From contig NZ_CP011801.1 in NCBI RefSeq assembly GCF_001273775.1, forward strand, positions 4,525,486 through 4,589,485: a stretch of DNA of 64,000 bases, in the 5' to 3' direction. Under the pieces are notes generated by a model, which saw only the letters and a list, made by a program, of their open reading frames with translations, searched no databases and had not been told where the DNA came from. Source of the stretch: Nitrospira moscoviensis (GTDB lineage Bacteria; Nitrospirota; Nitrospiria; Nitrospirales; Nitrospiraceae). Below, one piece after another: positions 17,989-26,211 of the stretch. Both the position numbers and the translations under genes were made by a program. Position 1 is the stretch's first letter. Every line of letters begins with the position of its first letter.

Positions 17989-18606
17989 ATGCAACCGTTT
18001 ACTCAGCTCACCGGCCTGGTCGCGCCGCTCGATCGCGTCAACGTCGACACGGACCAGATCATCCCGAAGCAGTTCCTGAAGACGATCAAGCGGACCGGCC
18101 TCCGCGAAGGGCTGTTCTTCGATTGGCGGAAACGCAAGGACGGCTCGCCCGATCCCGACTTTTTCTTGAATCAATCCCGGTACGACGGCGCCACGATCCT
18201 CCTGACCCGCGACAACTTCGGGTGCGGCTCCTCGCGCGAGCATGCGCCCTGGGCCCTGCTGGACCAAGGATTTCGCTGCATCATCGCCCCCAGCTTCGCC
18301 GACATTTTCTACAACAACTGTTTTCAGAACGGCATCTTGCCCGTCGTCTTGAAGGGTGAGGAGGTGGCGGCGCTGTTTCGAGAAGCCGCGGCGCCCGGCT
18401 ACCGGCTCACCGTCGATCTGGCTCGGCAGACGGTGACGACCCCGGGGGGAACATCGTTCCGATTCGACATCGATCCCTTCCGCAAAGACTGTCTCTACCG
18501 CGGGCTGGATGCGATCGGGCTCACGCTCCAGCACGAGGCCGAGATCGCCGCCTATGAACGGCGCCGGAAACCGGAAGCCCCCTGGCTGTTCGCGGACGTG
18601 CCGTAG
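17989..18606 (+). CDS. leuD: 3-isopropylmalate dehydratase, small subunit
   Basis: The 205-residue product starts at ATG 17989 with GAAGGAG at 17978-17984. It carries the LeuD swivelling-domain motifs: DRVNVDTDQIIPKQFLK, the substrate-binding DNFGCGSSREHAPWAL and FADIFYNNCFQNGILPV. The length matches the family. It forms the heterodimer with LeuC for leucine biosynthesis and is almost certainly co-transcribed with leuC. Confidence 0.97.
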   Translation: MQPFTQLTGLVAPLDRVNVDTDQIIPKQFLKTIKRTGLREGLFFDWRKRKDGSPDPDFFLNQSRYDGATILLTRDNFGCGSSREHAPWALLDQGFRCIIAPSFADIFYNNCFQNGILPVVLKGEEVAALFREAAAPGYRLTVDLARQTVTTPGGTSFRFDIDPFRKDCLYRGLDAIGLTLQHEAEIAAYERRRKPEAPWLFADVP

Positions 18607-18624
18607 CGTGGAGCGGAGACGATC

Positions 18625-18993
18625 ATGAACTGGCGCGGCGCCGTCCGGGGGATCGTCATCGTCGCATTATTCGCCGTCGGCGCGGCGCTCATCGTCGCCT
18701 TCAATTGGAGCTACTCAGACGGCAACCGGGCGGGATATATCCAGAAGTTTTCGAAGAAAGGCTGGCTCTGCAAGACGTACGAGGGAGAGCTCGCCATGAC
18801 GACGGTTCCAGGCGTGGCCCCCGTCCTCTGGCCCTTCAGCGTGTGGGACGACCGCGTGGCGGATGAGCTGTCCCGCGCGATGGGCAAGCGGGTCATCCTC
18901 CATTACAAAGAATACCGCTACATCCCGACGTCCTGCTTCGGCGACACGGATTACTTCGTCGACAAGGTGGAGGTGCAGGACGACTCACCGTAG
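18625..18993 (+). CDS. Conserved membrane-anchored protein of unknown function
   Basis: The 122-residue product has one N-terminal membrane helix (about 8-26) followed by a soluble domain with the conserved run YSDGNRAGYIQKFSKKGW, KTYEGEL, WPFSVWDD and VILHYKEYRY. I recognise this as a recurrent conserved hypothetical of Gram-negative bacteria with no proven function. The start follows leuD by 18 bases, so it may ride on the leu transcript, but a role in leucine synthesis is not implied. It is convergent with corA. Confidence 0.75.
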   Translation: MNWRGAVRGIVIVALFAVGAALIVAFNWSYSDGNRAGYIQKFSKKGWLCKTYEGELAMTTVPGVAPVLWPFSVWDDRVADELSRAMGKRVILHYKEYRYIPTSCFGDTDYFVDKVEVQDDSP

Positions 18994-18998
18994 CGCTG

Positions 18999-20054
18999 CT
19001 ACAGCCATTTCCTCCGGCGGAACCCCGCCAACATGACCGCCGCCACCAGGCCCATCAGCCCGAGCACCACCGGATAGCCCCAGGCCCATTTCAGCTCCGG
19101 CATGTGCTCGAAGTTCATCCCGTAGATGCTCGCGATGAAGCTCAGCGGCATGAAGATCGTCGTAATGACGGTGAGCACCCGCATGACCGTGTTGAGGCGG
19201 TAGCTCACGCTGGAGAGGTAGATGTCCAGACTCGCCGCCACGATTTCGCGCAACGTCTCGATGGTATCGACGATCTGAATCACATGGTCGTAGACGTCGC
19301 GAAAAAAGAGCTTCATCGGCTCGTGCAGGAACGGCCCCTCCGCCCGCGACAGGTTGTTCATCGCTTCGCGCAACGGCCACACGGCCCGCCGGATAAACAA
19401 GAGCTGCCGCTTCAAGGCGTGGATGTCCTTGAGAGTGTCCGGCTGGGGATCGGTGACGACGCGCTCCTGCAGCGTTTCAATCTTCTCTCCCAGGAGCTCC
19501 AGCACGGCGAAGTACTGGTCGACCACGGCGTCGACGAGCGCGTACAGGAGATAATCCGACGAGTTCTGCCGCAGCCGCCCTTTGCCGCCCCGCAAGCGAT
19601 CGCGCACCGAATGGAAGACGTCCGCTCCGTTTTCCTGGAACGAGAGGACGAAGGTCCGGCCCAGGACGAAACTGACCTGTTCGACGAGGACCTCGCCCCG
19701 CTCTCCGACGGTCAGCATTTTGAGGACGAGGAACAGGTACTGATCGTAGTCCTCGAGCTTGGGCCGTTGATCGGTATTCGCAATGTCTTCCAGAAGCAGC
19801 GGATGAAGGTCGAACTGCTTGCCCAGAGCTTCCAGCAGGTCCACCCGATGCACGCCGCCCACGTTCACCCACGTCACCGAGCCGTCGGCCGGCGGCCCCA
19901 GCTCGGTCACGTCGGCCACGAGCCGCTCGTCGCAGCGGGCGCCGGCGTAATTGAACTGCGTGACGGCGACCCCCTCGGCCTTTCGCTCGCCGATGTGGAC
20001 GAGCGTGCCGGGCGGCAGCCCGGTTTTTTTCGAGCGTTTCTGAACGAGCTTCAC
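18999..20054 (-). CDS. corA: CorA-family magnesium/cobalt transporter
   Basis: About 351 residues from GTG 20054. Frames extending further upstream run into the divergent cysQ-like gene and are not credible. A cytoplasmic funnel domain (contains VTWVNVGGVHRVDLLEAL and DIANTDQRPKLEDYDQYLF) leads to a long stalk helix and two C-terminal membrane helices. The hallmark YGMNFEHMPEL (GMN signature) sits at the end of the first helix, and a basic RRRKWL tail closes the protein. CorA forms pentameric divalent-cation channels in the inner membrane. The intergenic region to the divergent gene is 93 bases. Confidence 0.92.
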   Translation of the reverse strand: MKLVQKRSKKTGLPPGTLVHIGERKAEGVAVTQFNYAGARCDERLVADVTELGPPADGSVTWVNVGGVHRVDLLEALGKQFDLHPLLLEDIANTDQRPKLEDYDQYLFLVLKMLTVGERGEVLVEQVSFVLGRTFVLSFQENGADVFHSVRDRLRGGKGRLRQNSSDYLLYALVDAVVDQYFAVLELLGEKIETLQERVVTDPQPDTLKDIHALKRQLLFIRRAVWPLREAMNNLSRAEGPFLHEPMKLFFRDVYDHVIQIVDTIETLREIVAASLDIYLSSVSYRLNTVMRVLTVITTIFMPLSFIASIYGMNFEHMPELKWAWGYPVVLGLMGLVAAVMLAGFRRRKWL

Positions 20055-20147
20055 GATGGCTCTGCTTGTACGCAGATTCGCCGGGGAGGTCAAGCGGCAT
20101 GCCGGAGACGCCTTTCCTTCCGGCGCGCGCCTTGGTACTCTGTCGCC

Positions 20148-20936
20148 ATGAGCTGGGAACGGGAGCTGCACACGCTCAAGGACGCGATCCGGAACGCCGG
20201 CGTGGAAGCCGCGCGGCTGAGCGCCGAGGGGTTCGACATCCGGACCAAAGCGGACGAGTCGCCGGTAACATCGGCCGACTTGGCGGTGAACGCCATTCTC
20301 CACGAACGCTTGCTGAGCGCCTTTCCCGAGGACGGCTGGCTGTCCGAGGAATCGCCCGACAGCGCCGCGCGCCTGGACAAGCGCCGCGTCTGGATCATCG
20401 ATCCGATCGACGGCACCAAAGCCTTCATCCGGAAGGAGCCCGAGTATTGCGTCTCGGTCGCCCTCGTTGAGGAGGGCCGGCCGATCGTCGCGGCGATTTA
20501 CAATCCTTCCACCGACGAGTTGTTCACCGCCGTGCGGGGAGGCGGCCTGCGGCTCAACGACGAACCGATCCACGCCAACGGAAGACCCGCGGATGCCAGA
20601 CCGGTCATCGCGGTCAGTCCCTGGGAACAGCATCTCGGACGCTTCAAAACAATCGAGCCCCATGCCGCCAGCCGGCCGATGCGGTCGATCGCCTGGGCCC
20701 TCGCGCTCCTGGCCGGTGGGCGGCTTCACGCGGTCGCCACCTTCGAACCGGAAAACGAGTGGGATGTGGCCGCGGGCGCTCTGCTCATCGAAGAAGCCGG
20801 CGGCACGCTGCAGGATGGGGCGTGGCACACGCTCGGCTTCAATCGGCCGGAACCCCGCTACCGCGGCATCATCGCCGTGAGCCGCCACTGCCCGCCGTCC
20901 GTCGCGCGCCAACTTCGCGCGTTGTCGCCTGCATGA
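20148..20936 (+). CDS. cysQ: Inositol-monophosphatase-family phosphatase, likely 3'(2'),5'-bisphosphate nucleotidase
   Basis: The 262-residue product starts at ATG 20148 (MSWERELHTL). Two-metal motifs of the family are present: SEESPD (67-68 region), WIIDPIDGTKAFI (Asp85 and Asp88) and, near the end, ENEWDVAAGALLIEEAGG. This lithium-sensitive phosphatase superfamily includes CysQ, which hydrolyses phosphoadenosine phosphate, inositol-1-phosphatase and histidinol phosphatase. The DPIDGTKAFI variant favours CysQ/HisN over SuhB, so the specific substrate is inferred. It is divergent from corA and followed after 22 bases by a dehydrogenase gene. Confidence 0.8.
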   Translation: MSWERELHTLKDAIRNAGVEAARLSAEGFDIRTKADESPVTSADLAVNAILHERLLSAFPEDGWLSEESPDSAARLDKRRVWIIDPIDGTKAFIRKEPEYCVSVALVEEGRPIVAAIYNPSTDELFTAVRGGGLRLNDEPIHANGRPADARPVIAVSPWEQHLGRFKTIEPHAASRPMRSIAWALALLAGGRLHAVATFEPENEWDVAAGALLIEEAGGTLQDGAWHTLGFNRPEPRYRGIIAVSRHCPPSVARQLRALSPA

Positions 20937-20958
20937 TCCCCTCCGAGGAGAACCGCTG

Positions 20959-21828
20959 ATGCGTGTCGCCGTCGTCGGCATCGGAGTGCTGGGCCGCGCC
21001 GTCGCCGCGCGACTGCAGAGAGCCGGCCATACCGTCGTCGCCTACAATCGCACGAGCGGGAAGGCCGAGGCGTTGCGTCCGCTGGGCGTCGTCGTGGCGG
21101 ACTCTCCGGCGCTGGCGCTGAGAGAGGCGGACTGTACGTTGCTGTTCCTGACCGACGCGCCGGCCATCCGGTCGGTGTTGTTCCGGGAAGACACCCGCCC
21201 GGCGCTCGCGGGACGGACCGTCATCCAAATGGGCACGATCGGTCCGGACGAAAGCCGTGCGGTGGCCGAAACGGTCCTGGCCGAAGGCGGCGACTATCTG
21301 GAAGCGCCCGTCCTGGGCAGCGTCGCCGAAGCGCAGGCCGGCAATCTCCTGGTTATGGTCGGCGGGAGCCGGGACCAGATGCGCCGCTGGGAGCCGCTTC
21401 TACAGACCCTCTCCAACGAGCCGCGCTTCGTGGGATCGATCGGCCAAGCGGCGTCGCTCAAGCTCGCGCTGAATCACTTGATCGCCGCCGAGACGGCGGC
21501 CTTCTCCCTGAGCCTCGCCTTGATCCAACGCTCGCAGGTGCCGGTCGATCTCTTCATGTCCATCCTGAAAGACAGCGCGCTGTTTGCGCCGACGTTCGAC
21601 AAGAAACTTCCCCGATTGCAAGCCCGCCGGTACGACGATCCCAACTTTTCGACGCGGCATCTCCTCAAAGATGTCGATTTATTTGTAGCGGCCGCTCGGG
21701 AGCACGGCCTCCGGACATCTTCCCTCGACGGCGTGCGGCAGATTCTCGTCGACGCGATCGCCCATGGATCGGGCGACGTAGATTACTCGGTTCTGTACGA
21801 GGAGGTGCTGCGGGGAGCTCAGCGTTAA
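20959..21828 (+). CDS. NAD(P)-dependent beta-hydroxyacid dehydrogenase family protein
   Basis: The 289-residue product opens with the Rossmann motif VAVVGIGVLGRAVAARL. It continues with AYNRTSGKAEAL, the substrate-binding EAPVLGSVAEAQAG (family consensus DAPVSGG, slightly diverged) and the catalytic Lys in GQAASLKLALNHL. An all-helical C-terminal domain completes it. The family covers 3-hydroxyisobutyrate, tartronate semialdehyde and glyoxylate reductases as well as imine reductases. The altered substrate loop prevents a precise call. GGAGAA precedes the ATG. It is probably co-transcribed with the cysQ-like gene. Confidence 0.82.
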   Translation: MRVAVVGIGVLGRAVAARLQRAGHTVVAYNRTSGKAEALRPLGVVVADSPALALREADCTLLFLTDAPAIRSVLFREDTRPALAGRTVIQMGTIGPDESRAVAETVLAEGGDYLEAPVLGSVAEAQAGNLLVMVGGSRDQMRRWEPLLQTLSNEPRFVGSIGQAASLKLALNHLIAAETAAFSLSLALIQRSQVPVDLFMSILKDSALFAPTFDKKLPRLQARRYDDPNFSTRHLLKDVDLFVAAAREHGLRTSSLDGVRQILVDAIAHGSGDVDYSVLYEEVLRGAQR

Positions 21829-22277
21829 GGCACGGCAGGCGTATCGTTCAGGTTGGTGAGCGAAGTCTTTCTGGTCAGGCGAAAAGACCCGCCCTTCTGC
21901 GCCGGGGCGCGATCGTCGCCGATACGGAGATACCACCAGGTGCCCTCGCCTTCGTTGTAATCGGGAGAGAGCTTGATCACAAAGCCTCCTTCGCGGTCAT
22001 TCTCCCGTTGGTACCACTTGCCGACCCACGTCCGATCCCCGAACCTGGTGGTCTCCAAGCGGCCGTCCTTCCATGCATAGGTCCCGTTGCCCCGGTCATC
22101 GAGCCTCAGCGTGACGACGGCTCCGTCCTCATACTCCCATTCCCCGGCAAGGATGGCGCGATCACCGTCCGGAAGATCGGACGCGACGGCCGGCGCCACC
22201 GCCTGATGGTGTCCGCAACCCGTGATGATGAAGAGCAGCAGCGCGAACGGCGTCCACGCGAGACGGCGAAAAAGCAT
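21825..22277 (-). CDS. Putative lipoprotein of unknown function
   Basis: The 150-residue product starts at ATG 22277, placing a signal peptide with lipobox ITGC at about residue 20. The mature domain is beta-rich: LAGEWEYEDGAVVTLRLDDRGNGTYAWKDG, then WVGKWYQRENDREGGFVIKLS and WWYLRIGDD. This looks like a small lipocalin-like or heme-free beta sandwich seen in many hypothetical lipoproteins. No specific family was recognised. It is convergent with the dehydrogenase gene, overlapping by four bases. Confidence 0.65.
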   Translation of the reverse strand: MLFRRLAWTPFALLLFIITGCGHHQAVAPAVASDLPDGDRAILAGEWEYEDGAVVTLRLDDRGNGTYAWKDGRLETTRFGDRTWVGKWYQRENDREGGFVIKLSPDYNEGEGTWWYLRIGDDRAPAQKGGSFRLTRKTSLTNLNDTPAVP

Positions 22278-22338
22278 AGGACGGTTTACCACGTGAACGT
22301 CATGATGACAACACAACTGGGGTTATTTTTGCCGTTCT

Positions 22339-23499
22339 CTACCACCGGGCTTGCACGATCCGGCGGCAGGCTTCCTCCAGATCGGCATCGGTTTTCGCAT
22401 AGCTGAAGCGCAGGAACCGGGCCCCTTCGGGGCCCGCGAAGAACGCCTCCCCCGGCACACCGGCCACGCCGGTCTTCTGCAGGAAGGCCATCGCCCGTTC
22501 CTTTCCCGTGCGGCCGGGAATCCGCGACACGTCCGCCAGCACGTAGTAGGCGCCGCCTGGAATGGAGGGCCGCAACCCCGCTTTGTCGAGCGCGGCGCAA
22601 AAGCGGTCCCGCTTGTGTTGGTAGTCCCGGGCAAGATTCTCATAAAACGTGTCCGGCAGTTCATTGATGCCGCAGGCCACGCCCATTTGAAGCGGAGCCG
22701 GCGCGCAGACGTAGAGCAAATCGTTCATGGCGCCGATGGCCCGGCTCCATCGGTCGTCGGCGACGCTGTAGCCGATCCTCCACCCTGTCACGCTGAAGGT
22801 CTTGGAGTAGCCGCCGATCGTGATCGTACGCTCCGCCATGCCGGGCAGCGAGGCGACGCTGATGTGGCGACGCCCGTCGTAGAGAAAATACTCGTAGATC
22901 TCATCGGTGAAAACGAAGAGATCGTGGCGCCGCGCCAGCTCGGCCACTCCCTCGAGCTCCTGCCGGCTGAAGACTTTCCCGGAGGGATTGCCGGGCGAGT
23001 TGACGATGATGGCCTTCGTCCTCGACGTGACGGCTTGCGCCACGTCGCCGGGCTCGTAGGTCCAGTCGGGCGCCCGCATGGCGACGATGGCCGGCACGGC
23101 ATCCACCGCGAGCAGCGCGCTGATGTGATATTGGTAGTACGGCTCGAAGAGAATCACTTCATCGCCGGGATCCAACAGCGCCGCGCAGGCGCAGTGAAAC
23201 GCGCCGGTCGCGCCGCAGCTGGCCGTGATGTGCCGATCCGGATCGGCCGGGATGCCGTTGTACCGCGCGAGCTTGCCGGCGATCGCCTGACGCAACTCGG
23301 CCAGCCCGTCAAATCTGGTGTAGAGGTTGTAGCCGTCGGCCAGCGCCCGCGCCGCGCCGCGAATCACCGCGGGCGGCACCGGCGTGTCGCACACCCCTTG
23401 CGCCATGTTCAAGCCTTTCACGTCCACACAGGCCTGGGTCATGGCCCGGATCTCTGATTGAGCCAGACTCGCCATTCGCCGGCTGACCGTTCGCGCCAT
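22339..23499 (-). CDS. Class I/II pyridoxal-phosphate aminotransferase
   Basis: The 386-residue product has the fold-type I pattern of aspartate-aminotransferase-like enzymes. It has MAQGVCDTPVPPAV near the N-terminus, the cofactor-pocket ASCGATGAFHCACAALLDPGDEV, NSPGNPSGKVFSRQEL (Asn contacting PLP), FTDEIYEYFLYDG, the Schiff-base Lys in GGYSKTFSVTGWRIGY and RFSYAKTD (carboxylate-binding Arg). The amino donor and substrate cannot be fixed; kynurenine, glutamine or aspartate transaminase subfamilies are all possible. It is a single gene with a divergent PilZ gene upstream. Confidence 0.85.
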   Translation of the reverse strand: MARTVSRRMASLAQSEIRAMTQACVDVKGLNMAQGVCDTPVPPAVIRGAARALADGYNLYTRFDGLAELRQAIAGKLARYNGIPADPDRHITASCGATGAFHCACAALLDPGDEVILFEPYYQYHISALLAVDAVPAIVAMRAPDWTYEPGDVAQAVTSRTKAIIVNSPGNPSGKVFSRQELEGVAELARRHDLFVFTDEIYEYFLYDGRRHISVASLPGMAERTITIGGYSKTFSVTGWRIGYSVADDRWSRAIGAMNDLLYVCAPAPLQMGVACGINELPDTFYENLARDYQHKRDRFCAALDKAGLRPSIPGGAYYVLADVSRIPGRTGKERAMAFLQKTGVAGVPGEAFFAGPEGARFLRFSYAKTDADLEEACRRIVQARW

Positions 23500-23764
23500 C
23501 GCTCTCCTCTGCCTTCAGTTGTAGAGGTCCTTTGTCGCAGACCGATCCCTCTACGTCAAGACCGGGATCGTGATCGTTCTCCGAATAGCTTTCTCACTTA
23601 GTATTTGCTACGTACCTATCGACCGGCTTATACTCATCCGACCAAAGGGTCTCTTTTCTGATTCGGCGGTTCACCGCCATTTCCCGCCTTGGAGGTACCC
23701 CGATCGGGGAATGCGTGCCGGGGAGCCCGCCGGTATCCTTTCTGTCGAAGGAGAGTCATCAGCC

Positions 23765-24121
23765 ATGGATGCCCTACCAGCCGGACAGCAAGTGCCTCCC
23801 ACCGAGCACGCCGAGAAAGACCGCCGGGGACGACGGCTCAACCTCTCCTGCCGCCTGTTTTTCTTCGGCGACGACGAATTCGAGGGCGAAGGCAAAACGC
23901 TCGATGTCTCGGCCAACGGTTGCCGAGCCACCTCCGCGGTGACTGTGCAGCCGGGCATGGCTCTCAAATTGTCGCTGTTCCTGCCCGACCACAACTGGCC
24001 GTTGCGCGTCGATCGGGGGATCGTCCGGTGGGTCGCGGGCCAGGAGTTCGGGGTGGAATTCACCACGATCCGGATGGCGCAACGGGAACGGCTGCGGGCG
24101 CTGGTGATGAAGCGCCGATGA
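23765..24121 (+). CDS. Single-domain PilZ protein
   Basis: The 118-residue product starts at ATG 23765, with AAGGAGAG upstream at 23748-23755. It consists of one PilZ domain. DRRGRRLNLSCR gives the N-terminal arginine motif and DVSANGCR gives the DxSxxG motif, the two halves of the c-di-GMP site. A beta barrel follows, ending VRWVAGQEFGVEFT, with a C-terminal helix. It may report c-di-GMP levels to motility, adhesion or polysaccharide machinery. A functional link with the PilZ-bearing cellulose synthase at 12.5 kb is possible but unproven. The 265 bases upstream hold no other gene I can support. Confidence 0.82.
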   Translation: MDALPAGQQVPPTEHAEKDRRGRRLNLSCRLFFFGDDEFEGEGKTLDVSANGCRATSAVTVQPGMALKLSLFLPDHNWPLRVDRGIVRWVAGQEFGVEFTTIRMAQRERLRALVMKRR

Positions 24122-24133
24122 TCCCCTCCCCGC

Positions 24134-24757
24134 TTACTTCCGCCCGAAGGCAGGAGCGGACGCCGCACCGATGCTCCCGATCTCCCGCTTGCGGGTCGGA
24201 GCAAGGCCGGATGCGCGGGGATGGCCGCGCCCCCCACGGAACGCATCATAGTACCGCAGGACCTTCCTGACATACGCGCGGGTTTCTCTGATCCTCGGAA
24301 TCTTCCCGCCTTTGACGCGATGGACGCCGGCATTGTAGGCCGCGAGCGCCAGCGGCAAATCGCCGTCGTACAAATTCAACAGATGACGCAGTTGTTTCGC
24401 GCCTCCGCGGATGTTTTGAATCGGATCGTAAATGTCGCCGATCCGCAGCGTCGCTGCCGTGTCGGGCGTCAGTTGCATGAGGCCGACGGCGCCCTTGCGG
24501 GACACGGCATGCGGACGGAAGTCGGATTCCACCTTGATCACCGCCCGCAACAGCGCCGGATCGAGACGGTACCGTTTCGCATAGAACTGGATCGCCCGCC
24601 GGATCTCCTGCTTGCTGTACTGCGGGCGGCCGTCGAAATCCGATTTGGTCGGCAGCGGGAGCGCGAGGACGATCAGACCGGCGATGGCGAGCGTGCGGAG
24701 TCCGCGGAGAATTCTCCGACTGGACGGCGGCGGCCATGTCGACAATGGATTGTTCAC
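24134..24757 (-). CDS. Lytic transglycosylase (SLT/GH23 fold)
   Basis: The 207-residue product has an N-terminal hydrophobic signal/anchor (about 20-37) and a goose-lysozyme-like SLT domain. The catalytic Glu lies in AVIKVESDF (Glu77), followed by SRKGAVGLMQLTPDTA, the canonical GLMQ block, and LALAAYNAGVHRV, the canonical AYNAG block. These enzymes cleave murein with formation of 1,6-anhydro-muramic acid in the periplasm. The C-terminal tail is basic and low complexity. The following 170 bases to msrA hold no gene I can support. Confidence 0.9.
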   Translation of the reverse strand: MNNPLSTWPPPSSRRILRGLRTLAIAGLIVLALPLPTKSDFDGRPQYSKQEIRRAIQFYAKRYRLDPALLRAVIKVESDFRPHAVSRKGAVGLMQLTPDTAATLRIGDIYDPIQNIRGGAKQLRHLLNLYDGDLPLALAAYNAGVHRVKGGKIPRIRETRAYVRKVLRYYDAFRGGRGHPRASGLAPTRKREIGSIGAASAPAFGRK

Positions 24758-24927
24758 GAAGCGACCCGCTCGTCCCGTCGGATACGGGAAGAAGGCGGGT
24801 CATAGGAAGCTTCCTCAAGAGCTGTGCCTGCCCGGTCCCTTCTAACCCATTGTAGAATCGGGTTGGGACCGGTTCTTCTCATGTGACTGGGTGCCCGAAA
24901 GGGACAGGGCGGCCAATTTTTGCCAGG

Positions 24928-25548
24928 CTACGGTTTCCCCCACAGCGTCTCCAAACGCTGGGCGCGGCCGCAGCTGAATTTGTAGTACTTATAGCGGATC
25001 GGATTCTTCTTGTAGAAATCCTGATGGTACTCCTCGGCCCGATAGAACGCCGCCGCCTTCGTGATCTGCGTCACGATCGGCTGCGCGAACCGCTTGGACT
25101 GCTCGATGCTCCGTTTCGATTCTTCCGCCAGCCGCTGCTCCGCTTCGGTCCCGTAAAAAATAGCCGACCGGTATTGATTGCCATGGTCGCAGAACTGGGC
25201 GTTCGGCGTGAGGGGATCCACGTTCCGCCAGAATGCCTCCAGTAACTGGGGGTACCCGACCTTCGCCGGATCGTAGAGCACTTCCACGGACTCGGCATGG
25301 CCGGTTTGTCCGGCGGACACCTGTTCGTAACTGGGATTCGCCACGGTGCCGCCCATGTAGCCGGAGACGACGGCGATGACGCCGTCTACTTTTTCGAACG
25401 CCTCTTCCATGCACCAAAAGCATCCGCCGGCGAAGTACGCCTTAGCCAGTGAATCGGCCTGCACAGTTTGAGATGCCGGCCATCCGAGCAGGGCGCTGGA
25501 GAGGACCAAGCCAACGACCGATAGGGTGCGAAGCGTGGGAATCGCCAT
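24928..25548 (-). CDS. msrA: Exported peptide-methionine (S)-S-oxide reductase
   Basis: The 206-residue product has a signal peptide (about 1-31), so it should act in the periplasm, unlike the usual cytosolic MsrA. The catalytic GGCFWCMEEAF (Cys43, Cys46 of the precursor) is followed by GYMGGTVANPSYEQVSAGQTGHAESV, the FWRNVDPLTPNAQFCDHGNQYRSAIFY block and a C-terminal cysteine. It reduces methionine-S-sulfoxide in proteins, most likely repairing envelope proteins under oxidative or reactive-nitrogen stress. No msrB is adjacent. Confidence 0.93.
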   Translation of the reverse strand: MAIPTLRTLSVVGLVLSSALLGWPASQTVQADSLAKAYFAGGCFWCMEEAFEKVDGVIAVVSGYMGGTVANPSYEQVSAGQTGHAESVEVLYDPAKVGYPQLLEAFWRNVDPLTPNAQFCDHGNQYRSAIFYGTEAEQRLAEESKRSIEQSKRFAQPIVTQITKAAAFYRAEEYHQDFYKKNPIRYKYYKFSCGRAQRLETLWGKP

Positions 25549-25646
25549 GGTGGATCCTCCTGTGAGAACGTCGTCCGAGGGGCGACGTTCTTACATCCTA
25601 CTACGAGGAGGAAGACCGGCCCGGTTTTCTCGCTCGCCGGACCCGC

Positions 25647-26189
25647 TCAGAGACGGACGTCACCATAGCCGTCGCCCGCGTTGCGCCGGGCCTGCCGGTG
25701 GTGCCCTTCCATCCGTTTCATGATGAGCTCGATCGCTTCCTCCGGCGAGGCGGCCGCCGAGACCAGTTTCTTCCCCAGCTTCCGGAAAAACGCCGCCTCG
25801 GCGGGGCTCGCGTCCACGAGGATCACCGGCTTGCCGGCTTTCACCGCCAAGGCCACTTCCGACACCGTCCCGGAGCCGCTCAAGCCGCACGCGACCACGA
25901 CGTCGCTGGACAGCACGTTGACGTTGTTGCGCCCGCTCCCCATTTCGGTGATGATCGGGACATCGACATGGCGCGACACCTTGTCCTTCGCCGTCGGCAG
26001 GATGCCGACCGTCAAGCTGCCGCCGACCCGCTTGGCGCCCTCACAGGCCGCGTCCATCACGCCCACATCGCGCCCGCCGGTGAGGACCACCCAGCCGCGC
26101 CGCGCGATGAACTCGCCGAGCAGGCGCGCGTTGTCCAAGTCTTTCTTCTTGGCCTTGGCCGGCCCCATCACGCCCACGATAAACCGCAC
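25647..26189 (-). CDS. TIGR00725/LOG-like Rossmann-fold protein
   Basis: The 180-residue product starts MRFIVGVMGPAKAKK and carries LTGGRDVGVMDAACEGAKRVGG, then DVVVACGLSGSGTVSEVALAVKAGKPVILVD. This matches the putative molybdenum-cofactor-carrier/LOG-like family (TIGR00725) of nucleotide-binding Rossmann proteins. Relatives hydrolyse cytokinin riboside phosphates or bind nucleotide cofactors, but the true ligand here is unknown. The Gly-rich SGSGTVSEV loop stands where LOG proteins have PGGxGTxxE, so LOG activity is doubtful. Confidence 0.8.
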   Translation of the reverse strand: MRFIVGVMGPAKAKKKDLDNARLLGEFIARRGWVVLTGGRDVGVMDAACEGAKRVGGSLTVGILPTAKDKVSRHVDVPIITEMGSGRNNVNVLSSDVVVACGLSGSGTVSEVALAVKAGKPVILVDASPAEAAFFRKLGKKLVSAAASPEEAIELIMKRMEGHHRQARRNAGDGYGDVRL

Positions 26190-26211
26190 GGTCCCTCCGG
26201 TCCTCGAACCG

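Noticed and set aside
16549..18534. Minus-strand frame opposite leuC and leuD
   Set aside because: Shadow of two clearly conserved genes.
20055..20981. N-terminal extension of corA by about 300 residues
   Set aside because: It would overlap the whole cysQ-like gene on the other strand and has no recognisable domain; a GTG at 20054 starts the normal CorA length.
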